From: Streptomyces hyderabadensis
GTDB lineage: Bacteria; Actinomycetota; Actinomycetes; Streptomycetales; Streptomycetaceae
DNA length: 54,297 bases
Assembly (NCBI RefSeq): GCF_020404845.1
Contig: NZ_JAIOJZ010000052.1
Span: forward strand, 1 to 54,297
Direction of reading: 5' to 3'
In this document: positions 1-7,953 of the stretch, piece after piece
How the letters are laid out: each line of letters opens with the position of its first letter
Position numbering within the stretch: the stretch's first letter is position 1
Notes under the pieces: generated by a model
Databases searched by the model: none
Seen by the model: the letters and a program-made list of their open reading frames with translations, nothing else
What the model was told of the DNA's origin: nothing
Made by a program: the position numbers and the translations under genes

Positions 1-177
1 GACGGCCGTGGCAACTACACCTTCGGTCTCACCGAGCAGGTCATGTTCCACGAGATCGACCAGGACAAGATCGACCGCACCCGGGGTATGGACATCACCG
101 TGGTGACCACGGCGACCAACGACGCTGAGGGCCGCGCGCTCCTCCGTCACCTCGGCTTCCCCTTCAAGGAGGCGTGA
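1..177 (+). CDS. rplE: 50S ribosomal protein L5, C-terminal part
   Basis: This is the last 58 codons of L5, cut by the window edge and open from base 1 to a TGA at 175-177. L5 binds 5S rRNA in the central protuberance of the large subunit. The visible tail contains the conserved 'GLTEQ' and 'MDITVVTTA' stretches and ends in 'LLRHLGFPFKEA', typical of bacterial L5. It is followed five bases later by rpsZ, the normal spc operon order. The start and N-terminal two thirds lie outside the window. Confidence 0.97.
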   Translation, partial: DGRGNYTFGLTEQVMFHEIDQDKIDRTRGMDITVVTTATNDAEGRALLRHLGFPFKEA

Positions 178-182
178 GCGAG

Positions 183-368
183 ATGGCGAAGAAGGCTCTG
201 ATTGCCAAGGCTGCTCGCAAGCCCAAGTTCGGTGTCCGCGGCTACACGCGCTGCCAGCGCTGCGGCCGTCCGCACTCCGTCTACCGCAAGTTCGGCCTGT
301 GCCGCGTGTGCCTTCGTGAGATGGCTCACCGTGGCGAGCTGCCGGGCGTGACCAAGAGCTCCTGGTAA
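183..368 (+). CDS. rpsZ: 30S ribosomal protein S14 type Z (zinc form)
   Basis: A 61-aa S14 of the short, zinc-binding class, part of the 30S head. Two CxxC pairs are visible ('CQRC' and 'CRVC') that hold the zinc. The ATG at 183 gives the standard 61-residue length and the conserved 'MAKKALIAKA' start. An in-frame GTG nine bases upstream overlaps the rplE stop and is less likely. Streptomyces usually also carry a zinc-free S14 paralogue under zinc control elsewhere; that copy is not in this window. Confidence 0.97.
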   Translation: MAKKALIAKAARKPKFGVRGYTRCQRCGRPHSVYRKFGLCRVCLREMAHRGELPGVTKSSW

Positions 369-577
369 TCCGGTAATCCCGGGTTATTCAGACTCTCGGT
401 AAGCATCTGGGTCGGCAGAAGCCCGCCCTCGCATGCCGTAGGCTTGCGGGGTTGGGCGTCTGCCGCCCGTACGACTTACTACGCCGTAGGTCCACCGCGC
501 CGCACCCGTCCCGTCTCGGATCGGGGAGAGGGATGGCGCACCAGGAAACCCCGGCGAGAGAGGCCGAAGGCCAATTC

Positions 578-976
578 ATGACCATGACTGATCCGATCGC
601 AGACATGCTTACGCGTCTGCGGAACGCGAACTCGGCGTACCACGACTCCGTGACGATGCCGGCGTCCAAGATCAAGTCTCACATCGCGGAGATCCTCCAG
701 CAGGAGGGCTTCATCACGGGCTGGAAGACCGAGGACGCCGAGGTCGGCAAGAACCTCGTCCTCGAGCTGAAGTTCGGCCCGAACCGTGAGCGCTCCATCG
801 CGGGCATCAAGCGGATCTCCAAGCCCGGTCTCCGGGTGTACGCGAAGTCCACCAACCTGCCCAAGGTGCTGGGCGGCCTCGGCGTGGCGATCATCTCCAC
901 GTCGCACGGGCTCCTCACCGACAAGCAGGCCGGCAAGAAGGGCGTAGGCGGAGAAGTCCTCGCCTACGTCTGGTAA
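578..976 (+). CDS. rpsH: 30S ribosomal protein S8
   Basis: A 132-aa S8, which binds the central domain of 16S rRNA early in 30S assembly. The protein starts 'MTMTDPIADMLTRLRNA' and ends 'GGEVLAYVW', both hallmark S8 termini, and the length is normal. A second in-frame ATG two codons later (584) is a possible alternative start. The gene follows a 209-bp gap after rpsZ, unusually large for this operon. That gap has no recognisable gene, only GC-rich sequence. Confidence 0.97.
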   Translation: MTMTDPIADMLTRLRNANSAYHDSVTMPASKIKSHIAEILQQEGFITGWKTEDAEVGKNLVLELKFGPNRERSIAGIKRISKPGLRVYAKSTNLPKVLGGLGVAIISTSHGLLTDKQAGKKGVGGEVLAYVW

Positions 977-1000
977 CGGAAGGGAACGGAGGAAACAGCT

Positions 1001-1540
1001 ATGTCGCGCATCGGCAAGCTCCCCATCGCGGTTCCCGCCGGCGTGGACGTCACCATCGACGGCCGTACGGTCTCGGTCAAGGGCCCCAAGGGCACGCTGA
1101 CCCACACCGTCGTGGCGCCGATCGACATCGCCAAGGGTGAGGACGGCGTGCTGAACGTCACCCGCCCCAACGACGAGCGTCAGAGCAAGGCCCTGCACGG
1201 CCTGTCCCGCACGCTGGTGGCGAACATGATCACCGGCGTGACCCAGGGTTACGTGAAGAAGCTCGAGATCAGCGGTGTCGGTTACCGAGTGATCGCCAAG
1301 GGTTCGAACCTGGAGTTCTCCCTCGGCTACAGCCACCCGATCCTGGTCGAGGCCCCCGAGGGCATCACCTTCAAGGTGGAGAACCCGACCCACTTCTCGG
1401 TCGAGGGCATCGACAAGCAGAAGGTCGGCGAGGTTGCGGCCAACATCCGCAAGCTGCGCAAGCCCGACCCGTACAAGGCCAAGGGCGTCAAGTACGAGGG
1501 CGAAGTCATCCGCCGCAAGGTCGGAAAGGCGGGTAAGTAA
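1001..1540 (+). CDS. rplF: 50S ribosomal protein L6
   Basis: A 179-aa L6, located near the sarcin-ricin loop and factor-binding region of the 50S subunit. It has the two repeated L6 domains. The start 'MSRIGKLPIAVPAGV' and the C-terminal 'RKPDPYKAKGVKYEGE' motif are diagnostic. The ATG at 1001 is preceded by the purine-rich AACGGAGGAAA, a good ribosome binding site. It lies 24 bp after rpsH and 3 bp before rplR, so it is co-transcribed. Confidence 0.98.
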   Translation: MSRIGKLPIAVPAGVDVTIDGRTVSVKGPKGTLTHTVVAPIDIAKGEDGVLNVTRPNDERQSKALHGLSRTLVANMITGVTQGYVKKLEISGVGYRVIAKGSNLEFSLGYSHPILVEAPEGITFKVENPTHFSVEGIDKQKVGEVAANIRKLRKPDPYKAKGVKYEGEVIRRKVGKAGK

Positions 1541-1543
1541 GCC

Positions 1544-1927
1544 ATGGCATACGGACAGAAGATCCTCAAGGGCGACGCCTACAAGCGCGCCGCGATCAAG
1601 CGCCGCCACATCCGGATTCGCAAGAATCTCTCGGGTACGGCGGAGCGTCCCCGTCTGGTCGTTACCCGTTCGAACCGCCACATCGTGGCCCAGGTGATCG
1701 ACGACCTCAAGGGTCACACCCTTGCGTCGGCGTCCACCCTGGACAGCTCGATCCGTGGCGGCGAGGCCGACAAGTCGGCGCAGGCCAAGCAGGTCGGCGC
1801 CCTGGTCGCCGAGCGCGCCAAGGCCGCCGGTGTCGAGGCCGTCGTGTTCGACCGTGGTGGCAACCAGTACGCCGGGCGCATCGCCGCCCTGGCGGACGCC
1901 GCCCGCGAAGCCGGTCTGAAGTTCTGA
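1544..1927 (+). CDS. rplR: 50S ribosomal protein L18
   Basis: A 127-aa L18, a 5S rRNA-binding protein that acts with L5 and L25. The basic N-terminus (residues 1-30, 'RRHIRIRKNLSGT') and the C-terminal 'FDRGGNQYAGRIAALADAAR' match the family. The start is three bases after the rplF stop, indicating tight translational coupling. Confidence 0.98.
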   Translation: MAYGQKILKGDAYKRAAIKRRHIRIRKNLSGTAERPRLVVTRSNRHIVAQVIDDLKGHTLASASTLDSSIRGGEADKSAQAKQVGALVAERAKAAGVEAVVFDRGGNQYAGRIAALADAAREAGLKF

Positions 1928-1970
1928 GCCGGTTCCGTATCGCTAGCGGAAACAGAGAGAGGTAATTCCA

Positions 1971-2576
1971 ATGGCTGGACCCCAGCGCCGCGGCAGCGGT
2001 GCCGGTGGCGGCGAGCGGCGGGACCGGAAGGGCCGTGACGGTGGCGCAGGTGCCGCCGAGAAGACCGCTTACGTTGAGCGCGTCGTCGCGATCAACCGCG
2101 TCGCCAAGGTTGTGAAGGGTGGTCGTCGCTTCAGCTTCACCGCGCTGGTCGTGGTGGGCGACGGTGACGGCACCGTGGGTGTCGGATACGGCAAGGCCAA
2201 GGAGGTGCCGGCCGCCATCGCCAAGGGCGTTGAGGAGGCCAAGAAGCACTTCTTCAAGGTCCCCCGCATCCAGGGCACCATCCCGCACCCCATCCAGGGT
2301 GAGAAGGCGGCCGGCGTCGTGCTGCTCAAGCCCGCGTCGCCCGGTACCGGTGTTATCGCCGGTGGTCCGGTGCGCGCCGTGCTCGAGTGCGCCGGCATCC
2401 ACGACGTGCTGTCGAAGTCGCTCGGCTCCGACAACCAGATCAACATCGTGCACGCGACCGTGGAGGCCCTCAAGGGCCTGCAGCGTCCCGAGGAGATCGC
2501 GGCCCGCCGCGGTCTGCCGCTCGAGGACGTCGCCCCCGCGGCCCTTCTCCGTGCGCGTGCCGGGGCGGGTGCGTAA
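1971..2576 (+). CDS. rpsE: 30S ribosomal protein S5
   Basis: A 201-aa S5, a decoding-centre protein involved in translational accuracy. It contains the S5 double-stranded RNA-binding domain ('ERVVAINRVAKVVKGGRRFSF') followed by the C-terminal fold. A Gly/Arg-rich N-terminal extension of about 35 residues ('RRGSGAGGGERRDRKGRDGG') is typical of actinobacteria. The ATG at 1971 has GAGAGAGG upstream. rpmD starts two bases after the stop. Confidence 0.97.
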   Translation: MAGPQRRGSGAGGGERRDRKGRDGGAGAAEKTAYVERVVAINRVAKVVKGGRRFSFTALVVVGDGDGTVGVGYGKAKEVPAAIAKGVEEAKKHFFKVPRIQGTIPHPIQGEKAAGVVLLKPASPGTGVIAGGPVRAVLECAGIHDVLSKSLGSDNQINIVHATVEALKGLQRPEEIAARRGLPLEDVAPAALLRARAGAGA

Positions 2577-2578
2577 TC

Positions 2579-2761
2579 ATGGCGCAGCTCAAGATTACGC
2601 AGGTCAAGTCCTACATCGGCAGCAAGCAGAACCACCGTGACACCCTGCGCTCCCTCGGTCTCAAGGGGATCAACACGCAGGTCGTCAAGGAGGACCGCCC
2701 CGAGTTCCGCGGCATGGTGCACACCGTCCGCCACCTCGTGACGGTCGAGGAGGTCGACTGA
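2579..2761 (+). CDS. rpmD: 50S ribosomal protein L30
   Basis: A 60-aa L30 of the short bacterial form. The protein starts 'MAQLKITQVKSYIGSKQNH' and contains 'LKGINTQVVKEDRPEFRGM', the L30 ferredoxin-like fold signature. It lies between rpsE and rplO with two-base gaps on either side, so the three genes are coupled. Confidence 0.96.
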   Translation: MAQLKITQVKSYIGSKQNHRDTLRSLGLKGINTQVVKEDRPEFRGMVHTVRHLVTVEEVD

Positions 2762-2763
2762 TC

Positions 2764-3219
2764 ATGGCGGAGCAGAACCCGCTCAAGATCCACAACCTCC
2801 GTCCCGCCCCCGGCGCCAAGACCGCCAAGACCCGTGTCGGTCGTGGTGAGGCGTCGAAGGGTAAGACGGCCGGTCGTGGTACGAAGGGTACGAAGGCCCG
2901 TTACCAGGTTCCGGAGCGCTTCGAGGGTGGCCAGATGCCCCTCCACATGCGCCTTCCGAAGCTGAAGGGCTTCAAGAACCCGTTCAAGACCGAGTTCCAG
3001 GTCGTGAACCTCGACAAGCTGGCCGCGCTGTACCCCGAGGGTGGCGAGGTCACCGTCGAGGGCCTGGTGGCCAAGGGTGCCGTTCGCAAGAACAGCCTCG
3101 TCAAGGTCCTCGGCCAGGGCGAGATCTCCGTGGCGCTGCAGGTGACGGTCGACGCCGTCTCCGGCTCCGCCAAGGAGAAGATCACCGCCGCCGGCGGTAC
3201 CGTCACCGAGCTCGTCTGA
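2764..3219 (+). CDS. rplO: 50S ribosomal protein L15
   Basis: A 151-aa L15, a late-assembly 50S protein. The N-terminal extended basic tail ('LRPAPGAKTAKTRVGRG', 'GKTAGRGTKG') and the globular C-terminal domain ('VKVLGQGEISVALQVTVDA') are clear. It is the last ribosomal protein gene before secY. A strong hairpin lies about 35 bp downstream, so part of the transcription may end here. Confidence 0.98.
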   Translation: MAEQNPLKIHNLRPAPGAKTAKTRVGRGEASKGKTAGRGTKGTKARYQVPERFEGGQMPLHMRLPKLKGFKNPFKTEFQVVNLDKLAALYPEGGEVTVEGLVAKGAVRKNSLVKVLGQGEISVALQVTVDAVSGSAKEKITAAGGTVTELV

Positions 3220-3251
3220 ACTACTCGGGCGTGTCGATGACATGAGCGATC

Positions 3252-3291
3252 CCGACCGGGGATGCCCCACAAAAGGGGTATCCCCGGTTGG
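3252..3291 (+). terminator. Hairpin after rplO
   Basis: A 17-bp stem pairs 3252-3268 with 3275-3291, with a six-base loop (ACAAAA) and only G-U mismatches. The core arms are ACCGGGGATGCCCC and GGGGTATCCCCGGT. There is no long U tract, which is usual for Streptomyces terminators. It probably separates or attenuates ribosomal protein transcription from secY-adk-map. Confidence 0.75.
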
Positions 3292-3475
3292 TCGTTCCAA
3301 GGGGAGTGCTCCCGCCGGTAAGGTGGCCTGCGCTGCCCTCTTTCACGGGTGCGTCACATGAGGCACTCTTGGCGGCGGTTCAGCGTTACTCCCTTAGCCG
3401 TCCACTTATCAGTCGTCAGTCGAACCTCAAGACCGTCACCCTTGACGCAGTAGCGCGGGGGTCGCAGGAGGCACC

Positions 3476-4789
3476 GTGCTCACCGCGTTCGCCCGGGCGT
3501 TCAAGACGCCCGACCTGCGCAAGAAGCTGCTCTTCACGCTCGGCATCATCGTGGTGTACCGCCTCGGTACCCACATCCCCATTCCCGGTGTCGACTACAA
3601 GAACGTCCAGGAGTGCGTGGACCAGGCGTCCGGCAACCAGGGCCTCTTCGGCCTGGTCAACATGTTCAGCGGTGGCGCCCTGCTGCAGATCACGGTCTTC
3701 GCGCTCGGCATCATGCCGTACATCACGGCGAGCATCATTCTGCAGCTGCTGACCGTCGTGATCCCGCGCCTGGAAGCCCTCAAGAAGGAGGGCCAGGCGG
3801 GTACGGCGAAGATCACGCAGTACACCCGCTACCTGACCGTCGCGCTCGCCATCCTGCAGGGCACCGGCCTGGTGGCCACCGCCCGCAGCGGCGCCCTCTT
3901 CTCCGGCTGCACCGTCGCCGGTCAGATCGTCCCCGACCAGGCGATCTTCACCACCGTCGTCATGGTCATCTGCATGACCGCCGGTACCTGCGTCGTCATG
4001 TGGCTCGGCGAGCTGATCACCGACCGCGGCATCGGCAACGGCATGTCGATCCTGATGTTCATCTCGATCGCCGCGACCTTCCCCTCCGCCCTGTGGGCCA
4101 TCAAGAAGCAGGGCGACCTGGCGGGCGGCTGGATCGAGTTCGGCACCGTCATCCTCGTCGGCCTGGTGATGGTCGGCCTGGTGGTCTTCGTGGAGCAGGC
4201 CCAGCGCCGCATCCCGGTGCAGTACGCGAAGCGGATGATCGGCCGCCGCTCCTACGGCGGCACCTCGACGTACATCCCGCTCAAGGTGAACCAGGCGGGC
4301 GTCATCCCCGTCATCTTCGCCTCGTCGCTGCTCTACATCCCGGCGCTGATCGTCCAGTTCTCCGGGTCGACCGCGGGCTGGGCCACCTGGATCCAGAAGA
4401 ACCTCGCGGACACCGCGGCGACGCCGCACATCATCCTGTACTTCTTCCTGATCGTGTTCTTCGCCTTCTTCTACGTGGCCATCTCGTTCAACCCCGAGGA
4501 AGTCGCGGACAACATGAAGAAGTATGGTGGCTTCATCCCGGGCATCCGGGCTGGCCGACCGACCGCTGAGTATCTGAGCTACGTACTCAACCGGATCACC
4601 TGGCCGGGTTCGCTGTACTTGGGTCTGATCGCTCTCGTCCCGACAATGGCGTTGGCTGGTTTCGGGGCAAACCAGAACTTCCCGTTCGGTGGCACCAGCA
4701 TCCTGATCATCGTGGGTGTCGGTCTCGAGACGGTGAAGCAGATCGAGAGCCAGCTCCAGCAGCGCAATTACGAAGGGTTCCTCCGCTGA
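3476..4789 (+). CDS. secY: Protein translocase channel subunit SecY
   Basis: A 437-aa SecY, the pore-forming subunit of the SecYEG translocon in the plasma membrane. Ten hydrophobic segments are visible. Family signatures include 'GTHIPIPGVD' near the N-terminus and 'NPEEVADNMKKYGGFIPGIRAG' in the large cytoplasmic loop. The GTG at 3476 has a near-perfect AGGAGG six bases upstream. The stop overlaps the adk start (TGATG), so the two are translationally coupled. Spc-operon location is standard. Confidence 0.98.
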   Translation: MLTAFARAFKTPDLRKKLLFTLGIIVVYRLGTHIPIPGVDYKNVQECVDQASGNQGLFGLVNMFSGGALLQITVFALGIMPYITASIILQLLTVVIPRLEALKKEGQAGTAKITQYTRYLTVALAILQGTGLVATARSGALFSGCTVAGQIVPDQAIFTTVVMVICMTAGTCVVMWLGELITDRGIGNGMSILMFISIAATFPSALWAIKKQGDLAGGWIEFGTVILVGLVMVGLVVFVEQAQRRIPVQYAKRMIGRRSYGGTSTYIPLKVNQAGVIPVIFASSLLYIPALIVQFSGSTAGWATWIQKNLADTAATPHIILYFFLIVFFAFFYVAISFNPEEVADNMKKYGGFIPGIRAGRPTAEYLSYVLNRITWPGSLYLGLIALVPTMALAGFGANQNFPFGGTSILIIVGVGLETVKQIESQLQQRNYEGFLR

Positions 4790-5442
4790 TGCGAATCGTC
4801 CTCGTCGGGCCTCCGGGTGCCGGAAAGGGAACGCAGGCCACCCGCCTTGCCGAGACGCTGCACATTCCGCACATCTCCACGGGCGACCTGTTCCGCGCGA
4901 ACATCAGCCAGCAGACCGAACTGGGCAAGCTCGCGAAGTCCTACATGGACGCCGGCAATCTCGTGCCGGACGAGGTCACCATCGCCATGGCGAAGGACCG
5001 CATGGAGCAGCCCGACGCCGAGGGCGGCTTCCTGCTGGACGGCTTCCCGCGCAACGTCTCCCAGGCCGAGGCGCTGGACGAGCTGCTCGAGACCGAGGAC
5101 ATGAAGCTCGACGCGGTGCTGGACCTGGAGGCCCCCGAGGACGAGGTCGTCAAGCGCATCGCCGGCCGCCGGGTCTGCCGCAACGACTCGGCCCACGTCT
5201 TCCACGTGACGTACACCCCGCCGAAGAAGGAAGGCGTCTGCGACATCTGCGGCGGCGAGCTGTACCAGCGGGACGACGACTCCGAGGAGACGGTCCGCAA
5301 GCGGCTGGAGGTCTACCACACGCAGACCGAGCCGATCATCGACTACTACAAGTCGCAGGGCCTGGTCGCCACCATCGCCGCGACGGGACCCGTGGACGAG
5401 GTCACCCGCCGCGCGCTGGAGGCGCTCAAGCGCGACCAGTAG
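4789..5442 (+). CDS. adk: Adenylate kinase
   Basis: A 217-aa long-form adenylate kinase, interconverting ATP+AMP and 2 ADP in the cytoplasm. The P-loop GPPGAGKGT is at residues 7-15. The AMP-binding 'STGDLFR' and 'DGFPRN' motifs follow. The long LID domain carries cysteines in 'CRND' and 'CDIC', resembling metal-binding LIDs of Gram-positive kinases. The ATG at 4789 overlaps the secY stop by one base. Confidence 0.98.
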   Translation: MRIVLVGPPGAGKGTQATRLAETLHIPHISTGDLFRANISQQTELGKLAKSYMDAGNLVPDEVTIAMAKDRMEQPDAEGGFLLDGFPRNVSQAEALDELLETEDMKLDAVLDLEAPEDEVVKRIAGRRVCRNDSAHVFHVTYTPPKKEGVCDICGGELYQRDDDSEETVRKRLEVYHTQTEPIIDYYKSQGLVATIAATGPVDEVTRRALEALKRDQ

Positions 5443-5475
5443 TCGCGCCCCACGCAGTACGCCGCCCGCTCGCCG

Positions 5476-5507
5476 CAGCCGCGGTCCCTCGCCCGGGGCC
5501 GCGGCTG
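5476..5507 (+). terminator. Hairpin after adk
   Basis: Arms 5477-5488 (AGCCGCGGTCCC) and 5495-5506 (GGGGCCGCGGCT) pair over 12 bp with one G-U, plus an outer C-G pair. The loop is six bases. It lies 34 bp after the adk stop and 100 bp before map, and is a likely terminator or attenuator between the two. Confidence 0.7.
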
Positions 5508-5607
5508 TGCTGTGGGGTGGGCGCGGCTCCGCCCCGTATCGTGGGAACCGTTGCCCTTCCCGTCCCTCCCCGCCGGTCCCGTCCCGTCCAGAAAGGCCGC
5601 AGCCCCC

Positions 5608-6444
5608 ATGGTGCAGATCAAGAACCCCGAGCAGATCGCCAAGATGCGCGAAGCGGGGCTGGTCGTCGCCGCCATCCACGCGGCCACCCGTGAGGCCGCC
5701 GTGCCCGGCGCGACCACCAGGGACCTGGACCAGGTCGCCCGCAAGGTCCTCGCGGAGCACGACGCCAAGCCGAACTTCCTCGGCTACGGCGGCTTCCCCG
5801 CCACCATCTGCACCTCGGTCAACGAGGTCGTCGTCCACGGCATCCCGTCCGACGAGGTGGTCCTCAAGGACGGCGACATCATCTCCATCGACTGCGGCGC
5901 GATCATCGACGGCTGGCACGGCGACGCCGCCTACACGGCCTTCGTCGGCTCCGGTCACTCCCCGGAGCTGGTCGAGCTGTCCCGGGTGACCGAGGAGTCG
6001 ATGTGGGCGGGCATCGCGGCCATGAAGCAGGGCAACCGCCTGGTGGACGTCTCCCGCGCCATCGAGACCTACATCCGCCGCCAGCCCAAGCCCGGCGGCG
6101 GCAAGTACGGGATCATCGAGGACTACGGCGGCCACGGCATCGGCACCGAGATGCACATGGACCCGCACCTGCTGAACTACGTCGACCGGCGCCGCGGCAA
6201 GGGCCCCAAGCTCGTCCCCGGCTTCTGCCTCGCCATCGAGCCGATGGTCTCCCTCGGCACCCCCCGCACCGAGGTCCTGTCGGACGACTGGACCGTCATC
6301 ACCACGGACGGCACCTGGTCCTCCCACTGGGAGCACTCGGTGGCCCTGACCGAGCAGGGCCCGCTGGTCCTGACGGCCCCCGACGGCGGCAAGGCGAAGC
6401 TGGCCGAGCTGGGGATCACGGCGGCGCCGGACCCGCTGGCGTGA
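5608..6444 (+). CDS. map: Methionine aminopeptidase, type I
   Basis: A 278-aa type I methionine aminopeptidase that removes the N-terminal Met from nascent proteins using two metal ions. Metal ligands are visible in 'SIDCGAIIDGWHGDAAYT', 'GGHGIGTEMH' and 'AIEPMV'. The ATG at 5608 was chosen because AGAAAGG lies 11 bases upstream and it gives the conserved start 'MVQIKNPEQIAKMREAG'. The frame stays open upstream to 5512 without family similarity. The last 20 codons are copied in a tandem repeat directly downstream. Confidence 0.96.
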   Translation: MVQIKNPEQIAKMREAGLVVAAIHAATREAAVPGATTRDLDQVARKVLAEHDAKPNFLGYGGFPATICTSVNEVVVHGIPSDEVVLKDGDIISIDCGAIIDGWHGDAAYTAFVGSGHSPELVELSRVTEESMWAGIAAMKQGNRLVDVSRAIETYIRRQPKPGGGKYGIIEDYGGHGIGTEMHMDPHLLNYVDRRRGKGPKLVPGFCLAIEPMVSLGTPRTEVLSDDWTVITTDGTWSSHWEHSVALTEQGPLVLTAPDGGKAKLAELGITAAPDPLA

Positions 6445-6766
6445 CTCCGGTCCGTACCCGCTTTCGCCGGTCGGAGGCCGGCGCAGCCGCTCGAAGCCTG
6501 TGAGGCGCCCCTGGCGCCGAGCCTGCGAGAGGGGCGTGGGGGAGCGGTCGGCGGCAAGGCGAAGCTGGCGGAGTTGGGGATCACGGCGGCGCCGGACCCG
6601 CTGGCGTGACTCCGGTCCGCACCTGCTTCCGCCGGTCGGAGGCCGGCGCAGCCGCTCGAAGCCTGTGAGGCGCCCCTGGCGCCGAGCCCGCGAGAGGGGC
6701 GTGGGGGAGCGGTCGGCGGCAAGGCGAAGCTGGCCGAGCTGGGGATCACGGCGGCGCCGGGCCCCC
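6385..6766 (+). repeat. 165-bp tandem repeat copying the map 3' end
   Basis: Copy 1 (6385-6549) covers the last 60 bases of map, its stop codon and 105 bases downstream. Copy 2 (6550-6714) matches with about six differences. Copy 3 starts at 6715, follows the unit exactly to about 6760 and then diverges. Each full unit carries the hairpin arms CGCCCCT and AGGGGCG (6506-6512/6530-6536 in copy 1; 165 further on in copy 2). The period is a multiple of three, so copies 2 and 3 keep an in-frame map tail without a gene start. Confidence 0.95.
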
Positions 6767-6914
6767 TTGCATAACGATCTCGCATCCGGGGCAGACTTTC
6801 TCGTTTCGCCTTTCCGGGTCTGCTGACGTAGACTGACTCGTCGGCTCACGTGTGCCCGCATGTCGTGCGGGGTGCAGGTGAGTCGATCAAGGTAGTCGAT
6901 TCGAAGGGCGAAGC
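6445..6914 (+). other. Non-coding stretch between map and infA
   Basis: These 470 bases hold the remaining part of the 165-bp repeat array (to about 6766), then about 150 bases of lower-GC leader before infA. The leader includes a promoter-like TAGACT at 6829-6834. Open frames here are by-products of the repeat, and no independent gene is supported. Confidence 0.8.
6804..6834 (+). promoter_or_regulatory. Candidate promoter for infA
   Basis: A TAGACT hexamer at 6829-6834 fits a vegetative -10. The best -35 is the weak TTTCGC/TTCGCC around 6804-6810, 18-19 bp upstream. The position 80 bp before infA and after the repeat array suggests that infA-rpmJ can be transcribed separately. The -35 match is poor. 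Confidence 0.35.
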
Positions 6915-7136
6915 GTGGCCAAGAAGCAAGGTGCCATCGAGATCGAGGGCACTGTCGTCGAGTCTCTTCCGAACGCCATGTTCAAGGTCGAGCTCCAGAA
7001 CGGCCACCAGGTCCTGGCACACATCAGCGGCAAGATGCGCATGCACTACATCCGCATCCTCCCTGACGACCGGGTCGTGGTGGAGCTGTCTCCGTACGAC
7101 CTGACGCGTGGCCGGATCGTCTACCGGTACAAGTAG
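6915..7136 (+). CDS. infA: Translation initiation factor IF-1
   Basis: A 73-aa IF-1, a single S1/OB-fold protein that binds the 30S A site during initiation. It starts 'MAKKQGAIEIEGTVVESLPN' and contains 'GKMRMHYIRILPGD'-type sequence (here 'ILPDD') and 'YDLTRGRIVYRYK', which is diagnostic. The GTG at 6915 is preceded by CGAAGGGCGAAGC. It lies between map and rpmJ, as in most actinobacteria. Confidence 0.98.
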   Translation: MAKKQGAIEIEGTVVESLPNAMFKVELQNGHQVLAHISGKMRMHYIRILPDDRVVVELSPYDLTRGRIVYRYK

Positions 7137-7204
7137 ATCTTGCCCACGTCCCGCGTGCCCCGCGCGCGGGTCCGCCGGCAACTGACCCGGAGAACCTCAC
7201 ACCC

Positions 7205-7318
7205 ATGAAGGTCAAGCCGAGCGTCAAGAAGATCTGCGACAAGTGCAGGGTGATCCGCCGTCACGGTCGGGTCATGGTCATCTGCGACAACCCGCGCCAC
7301 AAGCAGCGCCAGGGCTGA
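7205..7318 (+). CDS. rpmJ: 50S ribosomal protein L36 (zinc form)
   Basis: A 37-aa L36 reading 'MKVKPSVKKICDKCRVIRR' to 'NPRHKQRQG'. It has the Cys-Cys-Cys-His zinc ribbon (C11, C14, C27, H32), so it is the zinc-dependent form. The ATG at 7205 follows CGGAGAACC. It is 68 bp after infA. Confidence 0.97.
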   Translation: MKVKPSVKKICDKCRVIRRHGRVMVICDNPRHKQRQG

Positions 7319-7506
7319 CGCCTGACCGTTCCCTCCGCGATTCGCATGACTTCGCGCGACGCGAGCTGAACATGTTCATACGCAGGACCCGGACGAGCGA
7401 TCGTCCGACACCCCCGGCTCGGAGGCCGGGGACCCGATCCGTACCTCATACGGCGGCCGGGGACCGGTTCTGTGGAAGACCTCCGACAACCAACTGGAGC
7501 CATTGA

Positions 7507-7887
7507 ATGGCACGCGTTTCCGGTGTTGACATCCCGCGCGAAAAGCGCGTGGAGATCGCCCTCACCTACGTGTTCGGCATCGGCCGGACCCTCTCGCAGC
7601 AGACGCTCGCCGCCACCGGCGTGGACCCGAACACCCGTGTCCGGGACCTCTCCGAGGAGCAGCTCGTCGCGATCCGCGAGTACGTCGACAACAACATCAA
7701 GACCGAGGGTGACCTCCGTCGCGAGATCCAGGCCGACATCCGCCGCAAGGTCGAGATCGGCACCTACCAGGGTCTCCGTCACCGTCGCGGTCTGCCCGTC
7801 CGCGGTCAGCGCACCAGCACCAACGCTCGCACCCGCAAGGGCCCGCGTCGCGCCATCGCCGGCAAGAAGAAGCCGGGCAAGAAGTAG
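7507..7887 (+). CDS. rpsM: 30S ribosomal protein S13
   Basis: A 126-aa S13, a 30S head protein contacting the P-site tRNA and the intersubunit bridge. The start 'MARVSGVDIPREKRVEIALTY' and the C-terminal 'LRHRRGLPVRGQRTSTNARTRKG' are family signatures. It begins the S13-S11-alpha-L17 block. The ATG at 7507 has CTGGAG upstream. The 188-bp gap before it contains GC-rich hairpins and a 12-bp palindrome at 7367-7378. Confidence 0.98.
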   Translation: MARVSGVDIPREKRVEIALTYVFGIGRTLSQQTLAATGVDPNTRVRDLSEEQLVAIREYVDNNIKTEGDLRREIQADIRRKVEIGTYQGLRHRRGLPVRGQRTSTNARTRKGPRRAIAGKKKPGKK

Positions 7888-7953
7888 TCCGCAGCGGACT
7901 CGCCGTCCAGCGGTCTTCGCTGTAGGACCGACCACCTCCCGTAGGAGAACGAC

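Noticed and set aside
479..1717. Long minus-strand open frame opposite rpsH-rplF-rplR
   Set aside because: It is antisense to three certain ribosomal protein genes and has the biased composition of a GC-rich shadow frame. Similar long shadows at 4768-6861, 18992-21319, 38491-40383 and 46921-50133 were rejected for the same reason.
6500..6826. Arg-rich frame across the map tail repeat
   Set aside because: It persists only because the 165-bp period keeps the frame open; it has no start signal and no family similarity.
7367..7378. TGAACATGTTCA palindrome as a LexA box
   Set aside because: The spacing between GAAC and GTTC is two bases, not the four expected for the Gram-positive SOS box, so it is noted only as a palindrome.
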